In this document: piece after piece, positions 42,368-53,818 of the stretch
Position numbering within the stretch: position 1 is the first letter of the stretch
How the letters are laid out: each line of letters starts with the position of its first letter
NCBI GenBank assembly: GCA_009694045.1
Contig: SHVY01000006.1
Span: 18,608 to 82,607, forward strand
Reading direction: 5' to 3'
Source: Alphaproteobacteria bacterium
GTDB lineage: Bacteria; Pseudomonadota; Alphaproteobacteria; SP197
DNA: 64,000 nucleotides
Notes under the pieces: model-generated
What the model was told of the DNA's origin: nothing
The model's input: the letters and a program-made list of their open reading frames with translations, nothing else
The model's database searches: none
Made by a program: the position numbers and the translations under genes

Positions 42368-43896
42368 TGGATATTCGCGCCGCCGAGATATCCTCGATCA
42401 TCAAGGAGCAGATCAAGAACTTCGGCGTCGAAGCCGAGGTCGCCGAGGTCGGCCGGGTGCTGTCGGTGGGCGATGGCATCGCCCGCGTCTACGGCCTCGA
42501 CAACGTCCAAGCCGGCGAAATGGTGGAATTCGGCGAAGGCCTGAAGGGCATGGCGCTGAACCTAGAGGCGGACAACGTCGGCGTCGTGATCTTCGGCGAC
42601 GATCGCAGCATCCGCGAAGGCGATTTGGTCAAGCGCACCGGCGCGATCGTCGACGTTCCGGTCGGCAAGGGACTGTTGGGGCGCGTGGTGGATGCGCTCG
42701 GCAACCCGATCGACGGCAAGGGGCCCATCGCCAGCACGTCGCGCCAGCGGGTGGACGTGAAGGCGCCCGGCATCATCCCGCGCCGCTCGGTGCACGAGCC
42801 GATGCAGACCGGTCTGAAGGCGCTGGACGCTCTGGTACCGGTCGGTCGCGGCCAACGCGAGCTGATCATCGGCGACCGCCAGACCGGCAAGACCGCGGTG
42901 GCGATCGATGCCATCATCAACCAGAAGAAGATCAACGAGAGCGGCGACGAATCGAAGAAGCTCTACTGCGTTTACGTCGCCTGCGGTCAGAAGCGGTCCA
43001 CGGTCGCCCAGATCGTCAAGACCCTGCACGAGGCCGGCGCCCTCGAGTACACGATCATCGTCGCCGCCACCGCCTCGGAGCCGGCGCCGCTGCAGTACCT
43101 GGCGCCCTACACCGGCTGCACCATGGGCGAGTACTTCCGCGACAACGGCATGCACGCCCTGGTGATCTACGACGATCTGTCGAAGCAGGCGGTGGCCTAT
43201 CGTCAGATGTCGCTGCTGCTGCGCCGGCCGCCGGGTCGCGAGGCCTATCCGGGCGACGTGTTCTACCTCCATTCGCGCCTGTTGGAGCGGGCCGCCAAGC
43301 TCAACAAGGACCATGGCTCCGGATCGCTCACCGCGCTGCCGATCATCGAGACCCAGGCGGGCGACGTGTCGGCGTACATCCCGACCAACGTGATTTCGAT
43401 CACCGATGGTCAGATATTCCTGGAAACCGAGCTCTTCTATCAAGGCATCCGGCCGGCCATCAACGTCGGGCTATCGGTCAGTCGCGTGGGCTCCGCCGCC
43501 CAGATCAAGGCGATGAAGCAGGTGGCCGGGCGCATCAAGCTTGAACTCGCGCAGTACCGCGAAATGGCCGCCTTTGCCCAGTTCGCCTCGGACCTCGATG
43601 CCTCGACCCAGCGACTGCTCAGCCGCGGCGCTCGCCTGACCGAGCTGCTCAAGCAGCCGCAGTACACGCCGATGCCGGTCGAGGAACAGGTGGTGGTGAT
43701 CTTCGCCGGCGTGCGCGGATACCTGGATACCATTCCGGTTCCGGCCGTCACGCGCTTCGAATCGGAGATGCGGGGCGAGATCAAGGCGAAGCACGCCGAT
43801 ATTCTCGAAGCCGTGCGCCGCGATCAGGAGCTGAAGCCGGAGACCGAGAAGAAGCTCGGCGCGTTCCTCGAAGGCTTCGTCAAGGCGTTCGCGTAA
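42367..43896 (+). CDS. atpA: F1Fo ATP synthase alpha subunit
   Basis: A 509-residue nucleotide-binding subunit. It begins [29 protein letters not shown]; the P-loop is [37 protein letters not shown] and the catalytic-interface Arg region [22 protein letters not shown] are intact. Length and all blocks are normal. It is translationally coupled to atpH and lies 21 bp ahead of atpG. Confidence 0.98.
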   Translation: MDIRAAEISSIIKEQIKNFGVEAEVAEVGRVLSVGDGIARVYGLDNVQAGEMVEFGEGLKGMALNLEADNVGVVIFGDDRSIREGDLVKRTGAIVDVPVGKGLLGRVVDALGNPIDGKGPIASTSRQRVDVKAPGIIPRRSVHEPMQTGLKALDALVPVGRGQRELIIGDRQTGKTAVAIDAIINQKKINESGDESKKLYCVYVACGQKRSTVAQIVKTLHEAGALEYTIIVAATASEPAPLQYLAPYTGCTMGEYFRDNGMHALVIYDDLSKQAVAYRQMSLLLRRPPGREAYPGDVFYLHSRLLERAAKLNKDHGSGSLTALPIIETQAGDVSAYIPTNVISITDGQIFLETELFYQGIRPAINVGLSVSRVGSAAQIKAMKQVAGRIKLELAQYREMAAFAQFASDLDASTQRLLSRGARLTELLKQPQYTPMPVEEQVVVIFAGVRGYLDTIPVPAVTRFESEMRGEIKAKHADILEAVRRDQELKPETEKKLGAFLEGFVKAFA

Positions 43897-43917
43897 GGCG
43901 CCCGGCTCGCATCGGTC

Positions 43918-44802
43918 ATGGCCAATCTCAAGACCCTTCGGCTCCGTATTCGCAGCGTTCGCTCGACGCAGAAGATCACGCGGGCCATGAAAATGGTGGC
44001 GGCATCGAAGCTGCGCCGTGCTCAGGAACGGGCCGAGGCCGCGCGGCCCTACGCGCTGCGCATGGAGCGGATGTTGCGGTCCCTGGCCGGCAGCGTGGCC
44101 AGCGTCGACGGCGCACCGAAGCTGATCGCCGGTACGGGCCAGGATCGCACCCATCTCTTGCTGATCATCACCTCGGATCGCGGATTGTGCGGCGGGTTCA
44201 ACACCTCGATCGTGCGGGCGGCCCGGGCGCGGATTGCCGAGATGAAGGGCGCCGGCAAGATCGTTAAGCTGTTCTGTGTCGGCCGGAAGGGGCGTGACCA
44301 GCTGCGGCGGGATCACGGCTCGGCCATCATCGGCACGATCGATGGCATCGATCGCGGGCTGGGCTTCCACAAGGCCGAGGACATCGGTCAGCGCCTTGTC
44401 GACATGTTCGAGGGGGGCGAATTCGACGTCTGCACCGTGGTCTTCAACCGCTTCAAGTCAGTGATCGCGCAAGTCGTCACCTTCCAGCAGCTCATGCCGT
44501 TCCAGGCTCCGCCCAAGGACGCGGCGGAGGCTTCGGGCGCGCCGAAGGCCATCTACGAATTCGAGCCCGATGAGACCGAAATCCTGGCCGACCTGCTGCC
44601 CCGCAACCTCGCGGTGCAGATCTACGGATCGATCCTGGAAAGCCAGGCGTCCGAACAGGGCGCCCGGATGACGGCCATGGACAACGCCACGCGCAACGCC
44701 GGCGACATGATCGGCCGGCTGACGATGGTCTACAACCGGACGCGACAGGCGGTGATCACCAGGGAGATCATCGAAATCGTGTCTGGCGCCGAAGCGCTTT
44801 AA
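43918..44802 (+). CDS. atpG: F1Fo ATP synthase gamma subunit
   Basis: A 294-residue rotor shaft subunit. The N-terminal coiled coil starts [36 protein letters not shown]; the middle has [15 protein letters not shown]; the C-terminal coiled coil ends [29 protein letters not shown], both as in the family. It lies between atpA and atpD. Confidence 0.98.
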   Translation: MANLKTLRLRIRSVRSTQKITRAMKMVAASKLRRAQERAEAARPYALRMERMLRSLAGSVASVDGAPKLIAGTGQDRTHLLLIITSDRGLCGGFNTSIVRAARARIAEMKGAGKIVKLFCVGRKGRDQLRRDHGSAIIGTIDGIDRGLGFHKAEDIGQRLVDMFEGGEFDVCTVVFNRFKSVIAQVVTFQQLMPFQAPPKDAAEASGAPKAIYEFEPDETEILADLLPRNLAVQIYGSILESQASEQGARMTAMDNATRNAGDMIGRLTMVYNRTRQAVITREIIEIVSGAEAL

Positions 44803-46248
<1,446 letters not shown>

Positions 46249-46259
46249 CGGGGAGCATC

Positions 46260-46664
46260 ATGGCCGAGGGCAAGGTAAGCTTCGAACTGGTCTCGCCGGA
46301 CCGGCTGCTCCTGTCCACCGAGGCGGACATGGTCGTCGTCCCAGGGGCCGAGGGCGACTTCGGCGTCCTGCCGGGTCATGCGCCATTCATCTCGAGCCTG
46401 CGGTCGGGAGTGATCGACGTCTACGACGGTGTCAAGGTCGGCAGCAGGATCTTCGTGGCCGATGGCTTCGCCGAGGTGACGCCCGAACGCTGTACGGTCC
46501 TGGCCGGAGAAGCCGTGCCGCTGGACGGGATCGATCGCGCGGCCGTCGACAAGCGACTGGCGGACGCCGAACTCGACCTGCGCGATGCCTCCGACGAGCG
46601 CGAGCGCGCCAAGGCGCAGACTGCCGCCAATGTCGCCCGCGCCCTGCTCGAAGCTCTGCGCTAG
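46260..46664 (+). CDS. atpC: F1Fo ATP synthase epsilon subunit
   Basis: A 134-residue regulatory rotor subunit. KVSFELVSPDRLLLSTEADMVVVPGAEGDFGVLPGHAPFIS is the N-terminal beta-sandwich; the C-terminal helical part, shorter than in E. coli, ends ANVARALLEALR. It closes the F1 cluster. No Fo genes (a, b, c) follow, so they must be encoded elsewhere, as is standard in alphaproteobacteria. Confidence 0.96.
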   Translation: MAEGKVSFELVSPDRLLLSTEADMVVVPGAEGDFGVLPGHAPFISSLRSGVIDVYDGVKVGSRIFVADGFAEVTPERCTVLAGEAVPLDGIDRAAVDKRLADAELDLRDASDERERAKAQTAANVARALLEALR

Positions 46665-46736
46665 GTAATCTTTGTTCAATTTCGCCACGGCTTTACGGCA
46701 CTTGCGAAGGCCCTGCCTGACTCCACATAATGGCGC

Positions 46737-47567
46737 ATGACGAGAGACGGCATGGCCGAGGGACCGACCATGGGCTGGGCTCTTCAAGACATTCCTTGGG
46801 AGCGCTTTGACCCAACCTGCGTGCGACCGGAGCTGGTCAGCATCGCCAAGGCTGCGTGCTTGGTCGAGCACAACGGTGGCGACTACGGGGCATACCTGCG
46901 GAGCGTGTTCCACGACGATCCGCAGTTTTGCGCCGTGGCCCAGGTTTGGTCGGAGGAAGAAACCAAGCATGGCGAGGCCCTTCGCCGCTGGTCCGAGATG
47001 GCTGACCCGACTTTCGATTTCGCGACGGCCTTCCGGCGCTTTCGCGAACGAATTCGCCTGCCGGTCGATGCCGATCGATCGGTGCGGGGATCGCGTTGCA
47101 GCGAACTGATCGCCCGCTGCGTCGTCGAAGTTGGCACGTCGTCCTATTACAGCGCGCTGCGGGATTCGGCCGAGGAGCCGGTGTTCCGCGAGATCTGTCG
47201 GCGGATCGCCAGCGACGAGTTCCGCCACTACAAGATGTTCTACGACACCCTGCGGCGATACCGTGAGCATGAGCGGCCGGTGCTGCTGCGCCGCCTATGG
47301 GTGGCCGTCCAGCGACTGATCGAGGCCGAGGACGACGAGCTCGCCTATGCCTTCTACTGCGCCAACGCGGTCACCCAACCCTATCGCCGATCCACGTACA
47401 AGAAGGCCCATGGCCGGCTGGCGTTCGCCCACTATCGCCCGCGGCATGTCGAATTGGGGGTGGCCATGATGCTGAAGGCCATCGGCATCAAGCCGCAAAG
47501 CTGGTACGGACGCCTGATCGGCAACTCCTTGAGCCGCATCATCGGCCTGCGCGACGCGATGGCCTAG
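46737..47567 (+). CDS. ferritin-like diiron protein, unknown substrate
   Basis: A helical protein of up to 276 residues. Two ExxH motifs (ETKH at 75-78 and EFRH at 161-164) with single Glu residues in the preceding helices (Glu44 and Glu131) give the four-helix carboxylate-bridged diiron pattern. RIASDEFRHYKMFYDTL resembles type 2 acyl-desaturase or rubrerythrin-like families. Function is unknown; a desaturase or hydroxylase is possible. Start is open among ATGs at 46737, 46752 and 46770. A weak promoter (TTGCGA 46702, CATAAT 46726) would put the transcript start near 46738 and favour a later ATG. It is a single gene between atpC and the convergent rppH. Confidence 0.75.
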   Translation: MTRDGMAEGPTMGWALQDIPWERFDPTCVRPELVSIAKAACLVEHNGGDYGAYLRSVFHDDPQFCAVAQVWSEEETKHGEALRRWSEMADPTFDFATAFRRFRERIRLPVDADRSVRGSRCSELIARCVVEVGTSSYYSALRDSAEEPVFREICRRIASDEFRHYKMFYDTLRRYREHERPVLLRRLWVAVQRLIEAEDDELAYAFYCANAVTQPYRRSTYKKAHGRLAFAHYRPRHVELGVAMMLKAIGIKPQSWYGRLIGNSLSRIIGLRDAMA

Positions 47568-47603
47568 CGCGCAATCAGGCGAATTGGGAACCCATTCTCC
47601 GCC

Positions 47604-48065
47604 CTAAGCCACCAGGTCGCGGAATTCCTCGATCACTTGCAGGTAGACCGCGCGCTTGAAGGCCAAGGTCTTGGCCGGCAGGTCGGCGAGCGCGACCCAT
47701 TGCCAGGCGACGAACTCTGGGTGGCCCGTGGCGTCCAGCGTGATGTCGCGGTCCTGGCCCAGGAACCGTAGGGCGAACCACTTCTGGCGTTGGCCGCGAT
47801 AGCGGCCGCCCCACACCCGGCCCTGCAAGGCAGGCGGCAGGTCGTAGGACAGCCAATCCTTGGTTTCGCCGACGATCTCGGCGCGATCGGTGCCTACCTC
47901 CTCGCCCAGCTCGCGCATCGCCGCCATGGCCGGGGTCTCGCCCTCGTCGATCCCGCCTTGCGGCATCTGCCAGGCGCCGGGCATGTCGTCGCGTTCGCCG
48001 ACGAAGACCAAACCCTTGCGGTTGAACAGAAAAATACCAACACAGGGCCGGTAGAGCGGCGTCAC
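47604..48065 (-). CDS. rppH: RNA pyrophosphohydrolase RppH (Nudix)
   Basis: A 153-residue Nudix hydrolase that removes pyrophosphate from mRNA 5' ends and starts decay. The N-terminus LYRPCVGIFLFNRKGLVFVGERDDMPGAWQMPQGG is typical. The Nudix box is GGIDEGETPAMAAMRELGEEVG, complete. WLSYDLPP and GGRYRGQRQKWFALRFLG distinguish RppH from other Nudix enzymes. I chose GTG at 48063-48065, 19 bp after the ctpA stop. Placement after ctpA and the envC-like gene is common in this class. Confidence 0.93.
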   Translation of the reverse strand: MTPLYRPCVGIFLFNRKGLVFVGERDDMPGAWQMPQGGIDEGETPAMAAMRELGEEVGTDRAEIVGETKDWLSYDLPPALQGRVWGGRYRGQRQKWFALRFLGQDRDITLDATGHPEFVAWQWVALADLPAKTLAFKRAVYLQVIEEFRDLVA

Positions 48066-48084
48066 GACCGGGCGGCGGCGACGG

Positions 48085-49365
48085 TTAGTTGACCGCCAGC
48101 CGATCGCGATAAAGGGCGATGCCGTGCAGGAGATCCAGCGCCCGCGCCAACTGGTAATCCTCCAGCGCTGCGTCGCCATTGGCCACCCCAGATTCCTCGG
48201 CGGTGGGTTCGCCCTCGGCGTCGTTGGTCAGGACGTTCCGCAGATCGGCCTCGTGCCGCTCACCCTCATCAAGGAGCTCGACCCGAGCCTGCTCGACGAC
48301 GATGTCGGGGTCGATGCCCTTGGCCTGGATGGAGCGGCCCGATGGCGTGTAGTACCGCGCGGTCGTCAGCCTCATGGCACCGTTGCCACCCAGGGGAATG
48401 ATGGTCTGGACCGAACCCTTGCCGAACGACCGCGTCCCGAGAACGATGGCCCGGCGGTGATCCTGCAGCGCGCCCGCGACGATTTCCGAAGCCGAGGCCG
48501 AGCCGCTGTTGATGATCACGACGATCGGCAGGTTCTCGGCCAGATCGCCGGCACGGGCATTGAAGCGCTGCACGCTGTCGTCGCGACGACCACGGGTCGA
48601 GACGATTTCCCCCTGGTCGAGGAACGCGTCCGAGACCGCGACCGCCTGGTCGAGCAGGCCGCCCGGGTTGTTGCGCAGGTCGAGGACGATGCCCTCGAGC
48701 TTGTCGCCCAACTCCGCCTTGAACTTGTCGATGGCTTCCTTGATTCCGGAGTCGGTCCGTTCACTGAATTGGGTCACGCGGACGTAGCCGATGGTGTCCT
48801 CGATGCGGGAGCGAACCGACTGGATCTGGATCACGTCGCGCTTGAGCACCACGTCGAACGGGGCGTCCACGCCTTCGCGGACGACCGTCAGCGTGATCTC
48901 CGTATCCACGGGTCCGCGCATCCGGTCGACGGCATCGGACAGGGTCATGCCAAGCACGGCTTCGCCATCCAGGTGGGTGATGAAGTCGCCGGCCTCGATT
49001 CCGGCGCGGAAGGCGGGGGTATCGTCGATCGGCGACACGACCTTGACGACTCCGTTCTCCATGGTGACCTCGATCCCGAGCCCACCGAACTCGCCCTTGG
49101 TCTGGACCTGCATCTCCTCGAAGTTCTCGGGGTTCAGGTAACTGGAATGGGGGTCGAGCGAACTCAACATGCCGTTGATGGCGGCCTCGATCAGTTCGCT
49201 GTCGGTGACCTCCTCGACGTAGTCGGCGCGCACGCGCTCGAACACGTCGCCGAACAGGTTGAGCTGTCGATAGGTTTCGTTGCTCGCGGCGTCGCCCGTC
49301 GGCGGGGCGATCAGCAGGAGACCACCCAAGACACCCAGCGCCATCAGACCATCACGAATGCGCAT
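48085..49365 (-). CDS. ctpA: S41 family C-terminal processing peptidase CtpA
   Basis: A 426-residue periplasmic serine protease. A signal-anchor (MALGVLGGLLLIAPP) is followed by the S41 N-terminal part (RVRADYVEEVTDSELIEAAINGMLSSLDPHS), a PDZ domain from about residue 85 (GGLGIEVTMENGVVKVVSPIDDTPA) and the catalytic domain with Ser in NSGSASASEIVAGAL and Lys in TRSFGKGSVQT. The chosen ATG shares one base with the stop of the upstream hydrolase activator gene. It is coupled to that EnvC-like gene, and both act on the cell envelope. Confidence 0.94.
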   Translation of the reverse strand: MRIRDGLMALGVLGGLLLIAPPTGDAASNETYRQLNLFGDVFERVRADYVEEVTDSELIEAAINGMLSSLDPHSSYLNPENFEEMQVQTKGEFGGLGIEVTMENGVVKVVSPIDDTPAFRAGIEAGDFITHLDGEAVLGMTLSDAVDRMRGPVDTEITLTVVREGVDAPFDVVLKRDVIQIQSVRSRIEDTIGYVRVTQFSERTDSGIKEAIDKFKAELGDKLEGIVLDLRNNPGGLLDQAVAVSDAFLDQGEIVSTRGRRDDSVQRFNARAGDLAENLPIVVIINSGSASASEIVAGALQDHRRAIVLGTRSFGKGSVQTIIPLGGNGAMRLTTARYYTPSGRSIQAKGIDPDIVVEQARVELLDEGERHEADLRNVLTNDAEGEPTAEESGVANGDAALEDYQLARALDLLHGIALYRDRLAVN

Positions 49366-50738
49366 CAACCCTCGTCCTTGTAGTTGAGTTGGCTCAGCCA
49401 CGGCGCCGGATCGATGGGCTCGCCATCGTGCCGCAGTTCGACATAGAGCGTCGCCTTTCCGGCGCTTGCTTCCCCGAGCGATCCGACGGGTTCGCCGGCC
49501 AGCACCGACTGGCCCGTCGCCACGTTAATCGTCGCGAATCCAGCTAGAACCGTATGATATCCCTCGCCGTGGGCGATGATCAAGAGTTGCCCGTAATTGC
49601 GGAAGGGACCGGCATAGACGATCTCGCCGTCGAACGGTGCGATGACCTGGGCATCGGACAGGGAGTCGATGACCAGGCCTTTGATGACCGTCCCATCGCT
49701 GCGGCGATCACCATAGCCGGCAACGACCGTCCCGGCCGCCGGCACCGGCAGGATTCCCTTGGCCGCGGTGAAACTCGGAAGCTCACCCGGCTCGGCCAGT
49801 GCCACGGTCGCCTCGGTGGTTCCCGTGTCGCCCGCGGCGGGCGCCACGGCGGCAAGCGATGCGGCGCTGGCGCTCGGTTTTGCCGTCGGGACCGGCGGGC
49901 CGTAGAGGATGACGACCTCGGGTTCGGCCAGGGCTGTCGCGGTCGAGACGGCGACGGGTACGGTTTCGACCACCGACTCGGGCTCCGATTCGACCAGGGT
50001 CTGGGCCTCGGCCAGCCTGCCGGCCTCGGCGATCAGGGCCTCGAGATCGGCCACCTCGGCCGCCAACATGGCGACCTGGGCCGATCTGGCCACCTGATCC
50101 TGGGTTGTCAGGGCGTGCAGGCGACTGGTTTCCTCCACCAGCACCGCAACCCGGATCCGTTGGCCGGCCAAGTCGGCGCGGGCCGCCTTCAGCGCCACGT
50201 GTTCGGCGGCTACGTCGCCTCGCATTCGCGCCAACTCGTCCAGATCCAAGGCGATCTCCCGGCCGTGGGCTTCGAGCGCGGGCACCAGTCCGGCAATGAG
50301 TCGTCCCGTCAAATAGATCTCGTCCAGCGACGCCGGCATGGCGATCAATCCCTCGGGCGGATTGCGAGCGATCCGCAACAGGGCCTGCAGGGTCGTCGCC
50401 AGCTCTCGGCGTCGAGCCGCCAATTCCGCGGCCTTCCGGCTTTCCTCGGCGGTCAGGATGGCAAGGCGGGCATCGTTCTCGCGCACCGCTTCCTCGCGCC
50501 GACGCTCCTCGGCCGCGAGAACCACCAGCTCCTGGGCGAGCAAACGCCGCTTCTCGTCGAGCGATTGGGCTTCCGCCGCCAGGCGCTGGGCCTCTTCCGC
50601 CGCCGAATCCATCTCCCGCCGGACCGTCGACAGGCGCTCATCGATCGCCGTCACGTCGCTCTGCGCCCAGGCGGACGGAATGGCACCCAGCCCGACGACG
50701 ATCAGCCCAATGGCAAGCATCGACGTCCGATCAGCCAT
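49365..50738 (-). CDS. envC: murein hydrolase activator EnvC-like protein
   Basis: A 457-residue secreted protein. A signal peptide ends near IPSAWAQS; residues about 28-120 and 165-250 form long coiled coils rich in Glu, Arg and Ala; an Ala/Pro/Val linker leads to a C-terminal LytM (M23) domain from about 335 (GYGDRRSDGTVIKGLVID, APFDGEIVYAGPFRNYGQLLIIAHGEGYHTVLAGF). The HxGxD-type metal site is degenerate, as in EnvC, which activates amidases instead of cutting peptidoglycan. Its start overlaps the gpmI stop by 8 bp. Confidence 0.9.
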   Translation of the reverse strand: MADRTSMLAIGLIVVGLGAIPSAWAQSDVTAIDERLSTVRREMDSAAEEAQRLAAEAQSLDEKRRLLAQELVVLAAEERRREEAVRENDARLAILTAEESRKAAELAARRRELATTLQALLRIARNPPEGLIAMPASLDEIYLTGRLIAGLVPALEAHGREIALDLDELARMRGDVAAEHVALKAARADLAGQRIRVAVLVEETSRLHALTTQDQVARSAQVAMLAAEVADLEALIAEAGRLAEAQTLVESEPESVVETVPVAVSTATALAEPEVVILYGPPVPTAKPSASAASLAAVAPAAGDTGTTEATVALAEPGELPSFTAAKGILPVPAAGTVVAGYGDRRSDGTVIKGLVIDSLSDAQVIAPFDGEIVYAGPFRNYGQLLIIAHGEGYHTVLAGFATINVATGQSVLAGEPVGSLGEASAGKATLYVELRHDGEPIDPAPWLSQLNYKDEG

Positions 50739-52305
50739 GGGCTTGTCGCGCTCCCCGCCGGGTCTGCCCGACGAGCGATTGGCCGGTCATCTCGGCCGGT
50801 TTGGCGAGTCCAAGGAGTGCGAGCAGGGTCGGGGCTACGTCCGCGAGCCGCCCGTCGTGGAGCGTGGCCCCTTCCGGCCCTCCGACCAGGATCGCGGGGA
50901 CCCGATTCGCCGTATGCGCGGTATGAGGCTGGCCCGTCGCGGCATCGAACATCTGTTCCGCGTTGCCGTGATCGGCGGTGATTAGCATGGCGCCGCCGGC
51001 TGCATCGAGCGCGGCCGCCAGGTGGCCAAGGCAGGTGTCCACGGCCTCGATCGCCTTGATCGCGGCGGCCTGGTTCCCAGTGTGGCCGACCATGTCAGCA
51101 TTGGCGAAGTTGACCACGATGACGTCGTAGGTGCCGCGTCTGATCGCATCCGTCAACCGGTCCGTGACCTCGAACGCCGACATTTCCGGTTTCAGGTCAT
51201 AGGTGGCGACCTTGGGCGAAGGCACCAGAATGCGGTCCTCGCCCGGAAACGGCCGCTCCTCGCCACCATTGAAGAAGAAGGTGACGTGGGCGTACTTCTC
51301 GGTTTCGGCGATGCGGAGCTGGCGCAACCCCTGCTCGGACACCAGTTCGCCGAGGATGCGGCGCAACGGGATCGGCGCGAACAGAGTCCCCATGTGCCGG
51401 TTCAGGTCGGTCGAATACTCCGTCAGGCCCGCCGCCGTCGCCCAGGCGACGCGGCGCGCCCGTGGGAAGTCCGCGAAATCGGGGTCGAGCAGGGCGGTCA
51501 GTATCTCCCGCGCCCGGTCGGCCCGGAAGTTGGCCATGAGCAACCCATCGCCATCGGCCGCGCCCTGGTAGCCGGCGATGACGGTGGGGGGGACGAACTC
51601 GTCGCCTGTGCCGCGGGCGTACCCATGGGTGATGGCTGCGTCGGCATCCGGCGCGCGTTCGCCGTCGGCGGCCACGATCGCCCGGTAGGCGCGGGTCACC
51701 CGCTCCCACCGCCGGTCGCGATCCATCGCGTAGTAGCGGCCGGAAACGGTGGCGATGCGCACACCGGAGGGCACGTCGGCGAGGAAACGTGCCAGGAAGT
51801 CCCTAGCACTTCTGGGCGGCGTGTCGCGGCCGTCGAGAACGGCGTGGACCGCGACCAGAACCCCGGCATCGGCCACGGTACGGGCAAGGGCCGCAAGGTG
51901 GACTTGGTGGCTGTGGACCCCGCCGGGGGACAACAGCCCGAGCAGGTGGCAGGTTCCGCCCGAGGCGCGCAAGCGCGCGATGACGTCGATCAGCACGGGA
52001 TTGCGGCCGAGGGATCCGTCGGCGACGGCGCGATCGATGCGCGGCAGGTCCTGCATCACCACCCGACCGGCCCCGAGGTTCATGTGCCCGACCTCGGAAT
52101 TGCCCATCTGCCCTTCGGGCAGGCCGACGTGCACTTCGGACGCGTCGATTCTAGCGTGCGGGCACGTCGCCAGCAGCCGGTCCCAAATCGGCTTGCGCGC
52201 CGCCGCGATGGCATCATGGGCACCGCCCGGACCATCGCCCCAGCCGTCCAGGACGCAGAGCACCACGGGTCGAGGACGGGCAGGTGGCCGGATAGTTCGG
52301 GTCAT
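50731..52305 (-). CDS. gpmI: 2,3-bisphosphoglycerate-independent phosphoglycerate mutase
   Basis: A 524-residue metal-dependent mutase of glycolysis. The N-terminal metal site is in VVLCVLDGWGDGPGGAHDAI, the catalytic Ser in GNSEVGHMNLGAGRVV, and the phosphatase-domain metal ligands in VVNFANADMVGHTGN and ITADHGNAEQM. Length and blocks are normal. It is 49 bp downstream of rlmH and directly coupled to the EnvC-like gene. Confidence 0.97.
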   Translation of the reverse strand: MTRTIRPPARPRPVVLCVLDGWGDGPGGAHDAIAAARKPIWDRLLATCPHARIDASEVHVGLPEGQMGNSEVGHMNLGAGRVVMQDLPRIDRAVADGSLGRNPVLIDVIARLRASGGTCHLLGLLSPGGVHSHQVHLAALARTVADAGVLVAVHAVLDGRDTPPRSARDFLARFLADVPSGVRIATVSGRYYAMDRDRRWERVTRAYRAIVAADGERAPDADAAITHGYARGTGDEFVPPTVIAGYQGAADGDGLLMANFRADRAREILTALLDPDFADFPRARRVAWATAAGLTEYSTDLNRHMGTLFAPIPLRRILGELVSEQGLRQLRIAETEKYAHVTFFFNGGEERPFPGEDRILVPSPKVATYDLKPEMSAFEVTDRLTDAIRRGTYDVIVVNFANADMVGHTGNQAAAIKAIEAVDTCLGHLAAALDAAGGAMLITADHGNAEQMFDAATGQPHTAHTANRVPAILVGGPEGATLHDGRLADVAPTLLALLGLAKPAEMTGQSLVGQTRRGARQAHG

Positions 52306-52354
52306 GGACCTTCTTTATACCAGCGGACACGACCGATCCGTAAACAGAGCGTGA

Positions 52355-52804
52355 TCACCGGTGATAGGGGTGGCCGGTCAGAAGCGTGGTGGCGCGGTAG
52401 AGCTGCTCGGCCAGCATGGCGCGGACGAGGAGGTGGGGCCAGGTCATGGGACCGAGGGAAAGCCGGGCATCCGCGCGATCCAGCACGGATTTGTCCAGGC
52501 CATCGGCGCCGCCGACGATGAAGCTCAGCTCGCGCACGCCACGATCTCGCCAGCCGGCGATCTGGGTGGCGAACGCACGGCTGTCGTAGGTCTTGCCGGC
52601 AAGGTCGAGGGCGACGACGAAAGCGCCCGCGGGCAAGGCGGCAAGGAGCGCTTCGCCTTCGCGCCGCTTGCCATCGGGCCGTTCACTCTGTTCGCGAATC
52701 TCGACCACCTTCGCGGGCCACGGCAGCCGGCGAAGATAGTCCGCCGTGAGCGCCGCCGACGGCGTGCCACGGGCGCGGCCGACGGCGAGAACGGTCAGGT
52801 GCAC
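52355..52804 (-). CDS. rlmH: 23S rRNA pseudouridine-1915 N3-methyltransferase RlmH
   Basis: A 149-residue SPOUT methyltransferase that modifies helix 69 of 23S rRNA in the 70S ribosome. VALDLAGKTYDSRAFATQIAGWRDRGVRELSFIVGGADGL is the cofactor-binding knot, and the tail LVRAMLAEQLYRATTLLTGHPYHR is the family ending. It follows rsfS by 8 bp, the usual pair. Confidence 0.97.
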   Translation of the reverse strand: MHLTVLAVGRARGTPSAALTADYLRRLPWPAKVVEIREQSERPDGKRREGEALLAALPAGAFVVALDLAGKTYDSRAFATQIAGWRDRGVRELSFIVGGADGLDKSVLDRADARLSLGPMTWPHLLVRAMLAEQLYRATTLLTGHPYHR

Positions 52805-52812
52805 GAGCGGAC

Positions 52813-53214
52813 CTAGGCGTTCGCCGTGGCGCGCATCCCGGGGTCATCGTCGGGCAGGTCGACGGACCACATCTTCTCGAGATTATAGAGGGTCCGGGTT
52901 TCGGGGCGGAACAGATGGACGATCACGTCGCCCAGATCGATCAGGACCCAGTCGCAGCCGGGCCGACCCTCGACCCCGATCACATGGCCCTTCGCCCCCT
53001 TCACGGAGACGACCAGCCTTTCGGCGATGGCGTCGATCTGTCTCTGGGATTGGCCGGTCGCGATGATCATCGCGTCGGCGATGTTGGATTTTCTGGCTAG
53101 GTCCAGGGTGACGATGTTCTCGGCCTTGCCGTCTTCGAGCACGCGCGTGGTCAGGTCCACGAGGTTGACCTTCGGGCGCCGGGGCTTGGATGCTATGGTC
53201 CTGTCCTCCTTCAT
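52813..53214 (-). CDS. rsfS: ribosomal silencing factor RsfS
   Basis: A 133-residue protein that binds L14 and blocks subunit joining in poor growth conditions. ENIVTLDLARKSNIADAMIIATGQSQRQIDAIAERLV and GCDWVLIDLGDVIVHLFRPETRTLYNLEKMW are diagnostic. I chose the ATG that overlaps the nadD stop (ATGA). It lies between nadD and rlmH, the standard order. Confidence 0.95.
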   Translation of the reverse strand: MKEDRTIASKPRRPKVNLVDLTTRVLEDGKAENIVTLDLARKSNIADAMIIATGQSQRQIDAIAERLVVSVKGAKGHVIGVEGRPGCDWVLIDLGDVIVHLFRPETRTLYNLEKMWSVDLPDDDPGMRATANA

Positions 53215-53798
53215 GGTCCTGCCGGCTTGCTTCTGAGCGCCGTGGCCGAGCCGGGGTGTAACCTGCCGTGCAGGAAAACCCAGCCAGGCGGCCTCGAATC
53301 GGCCAAAATGCGACCGCTGCGCTCGGCCCAACGGTGCCGGTGGAAGCGTCGGGCCGCGACCGCGTTGGTCGCCCTTAGACAATAGGTAGGGCGTGCGAAG
53401 ACCGCAATCGGCAGTGTGTGAAAGATCCGCGACCAGGCGCGCCAGCGGCCGAGTTGCCCCAGGTTGTCGGCGCCCATCAGCCAGACGAAGCGGACACGGG
53501 GGAACAGGCGCCTTAGGCGGCCTAGGGTATCGGCGGTATAGACCGTGCCGAGGCGGGATTCGAGATCGGTCACCCGGATGCGGCGATGGCGCTTCGCGGC
53601 GGTTGCGCCGGCCAGCCGATCGCCGAGATCCGCCATGCCGGCCTTCGGCTTCAGGGGGTTCTGCGGGCTTACGAGCCACCATACCTCGTCGAGGGCCAGC
53701 CGCTTCAGGGCCTCGAGGCTGATGTGGCGATGGCCGTCGTGGGCGGGATTGAACGAGCCGCCCAGCAGGCCGATGCGACGCCTGGGCGAGGCGCGCAA
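53211..53798 (-). CDS. nadD: nicotinate-nucleotide adenylyltransferase NadD
   Basis: An adenylyltransferase of about 195 residues in NAD synthesis. RIGLLGGSFNPAHDGHRHISLEALKRLALDEVWWLVSPQNPLK has the (H/T)xGH-type nucleotide motif, followed by FVWLMGADNLGQLGRWRAW. No ATG fits; the TTG at 53796-53798 gives MRASPRRRIGLLGG and is my choice, leaving a 20-bp gap after proA. The C-terminal ISxTxIR-type motif of many NadD proteins is not obvious; the sequence ends with an altered tail (HPGSATALRSKPAGP), so the usual end may be partly retained only. Confidence 0.88.
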   Translation of the reverse strand: MRASPRRRIGLLGGSFNPAHDGHRHISLEALKRLALDEVWWLVSPQNPLKPKAGMADLGDRLAGATAAKRHRRIRVTDLESRLGTVYTADTLGRLRRLFPRVRFVWLMGADNLGQLGRWRAWSRIFHTLPIAVFARPTYCLRATNAVAARRFHRHRWAERSGRILADSRPPGWVFLHGRLHPGSATALRSKPAGP

Positions 53799-53818
53799 GC
53801 GACGGAGCGGATCGACGG

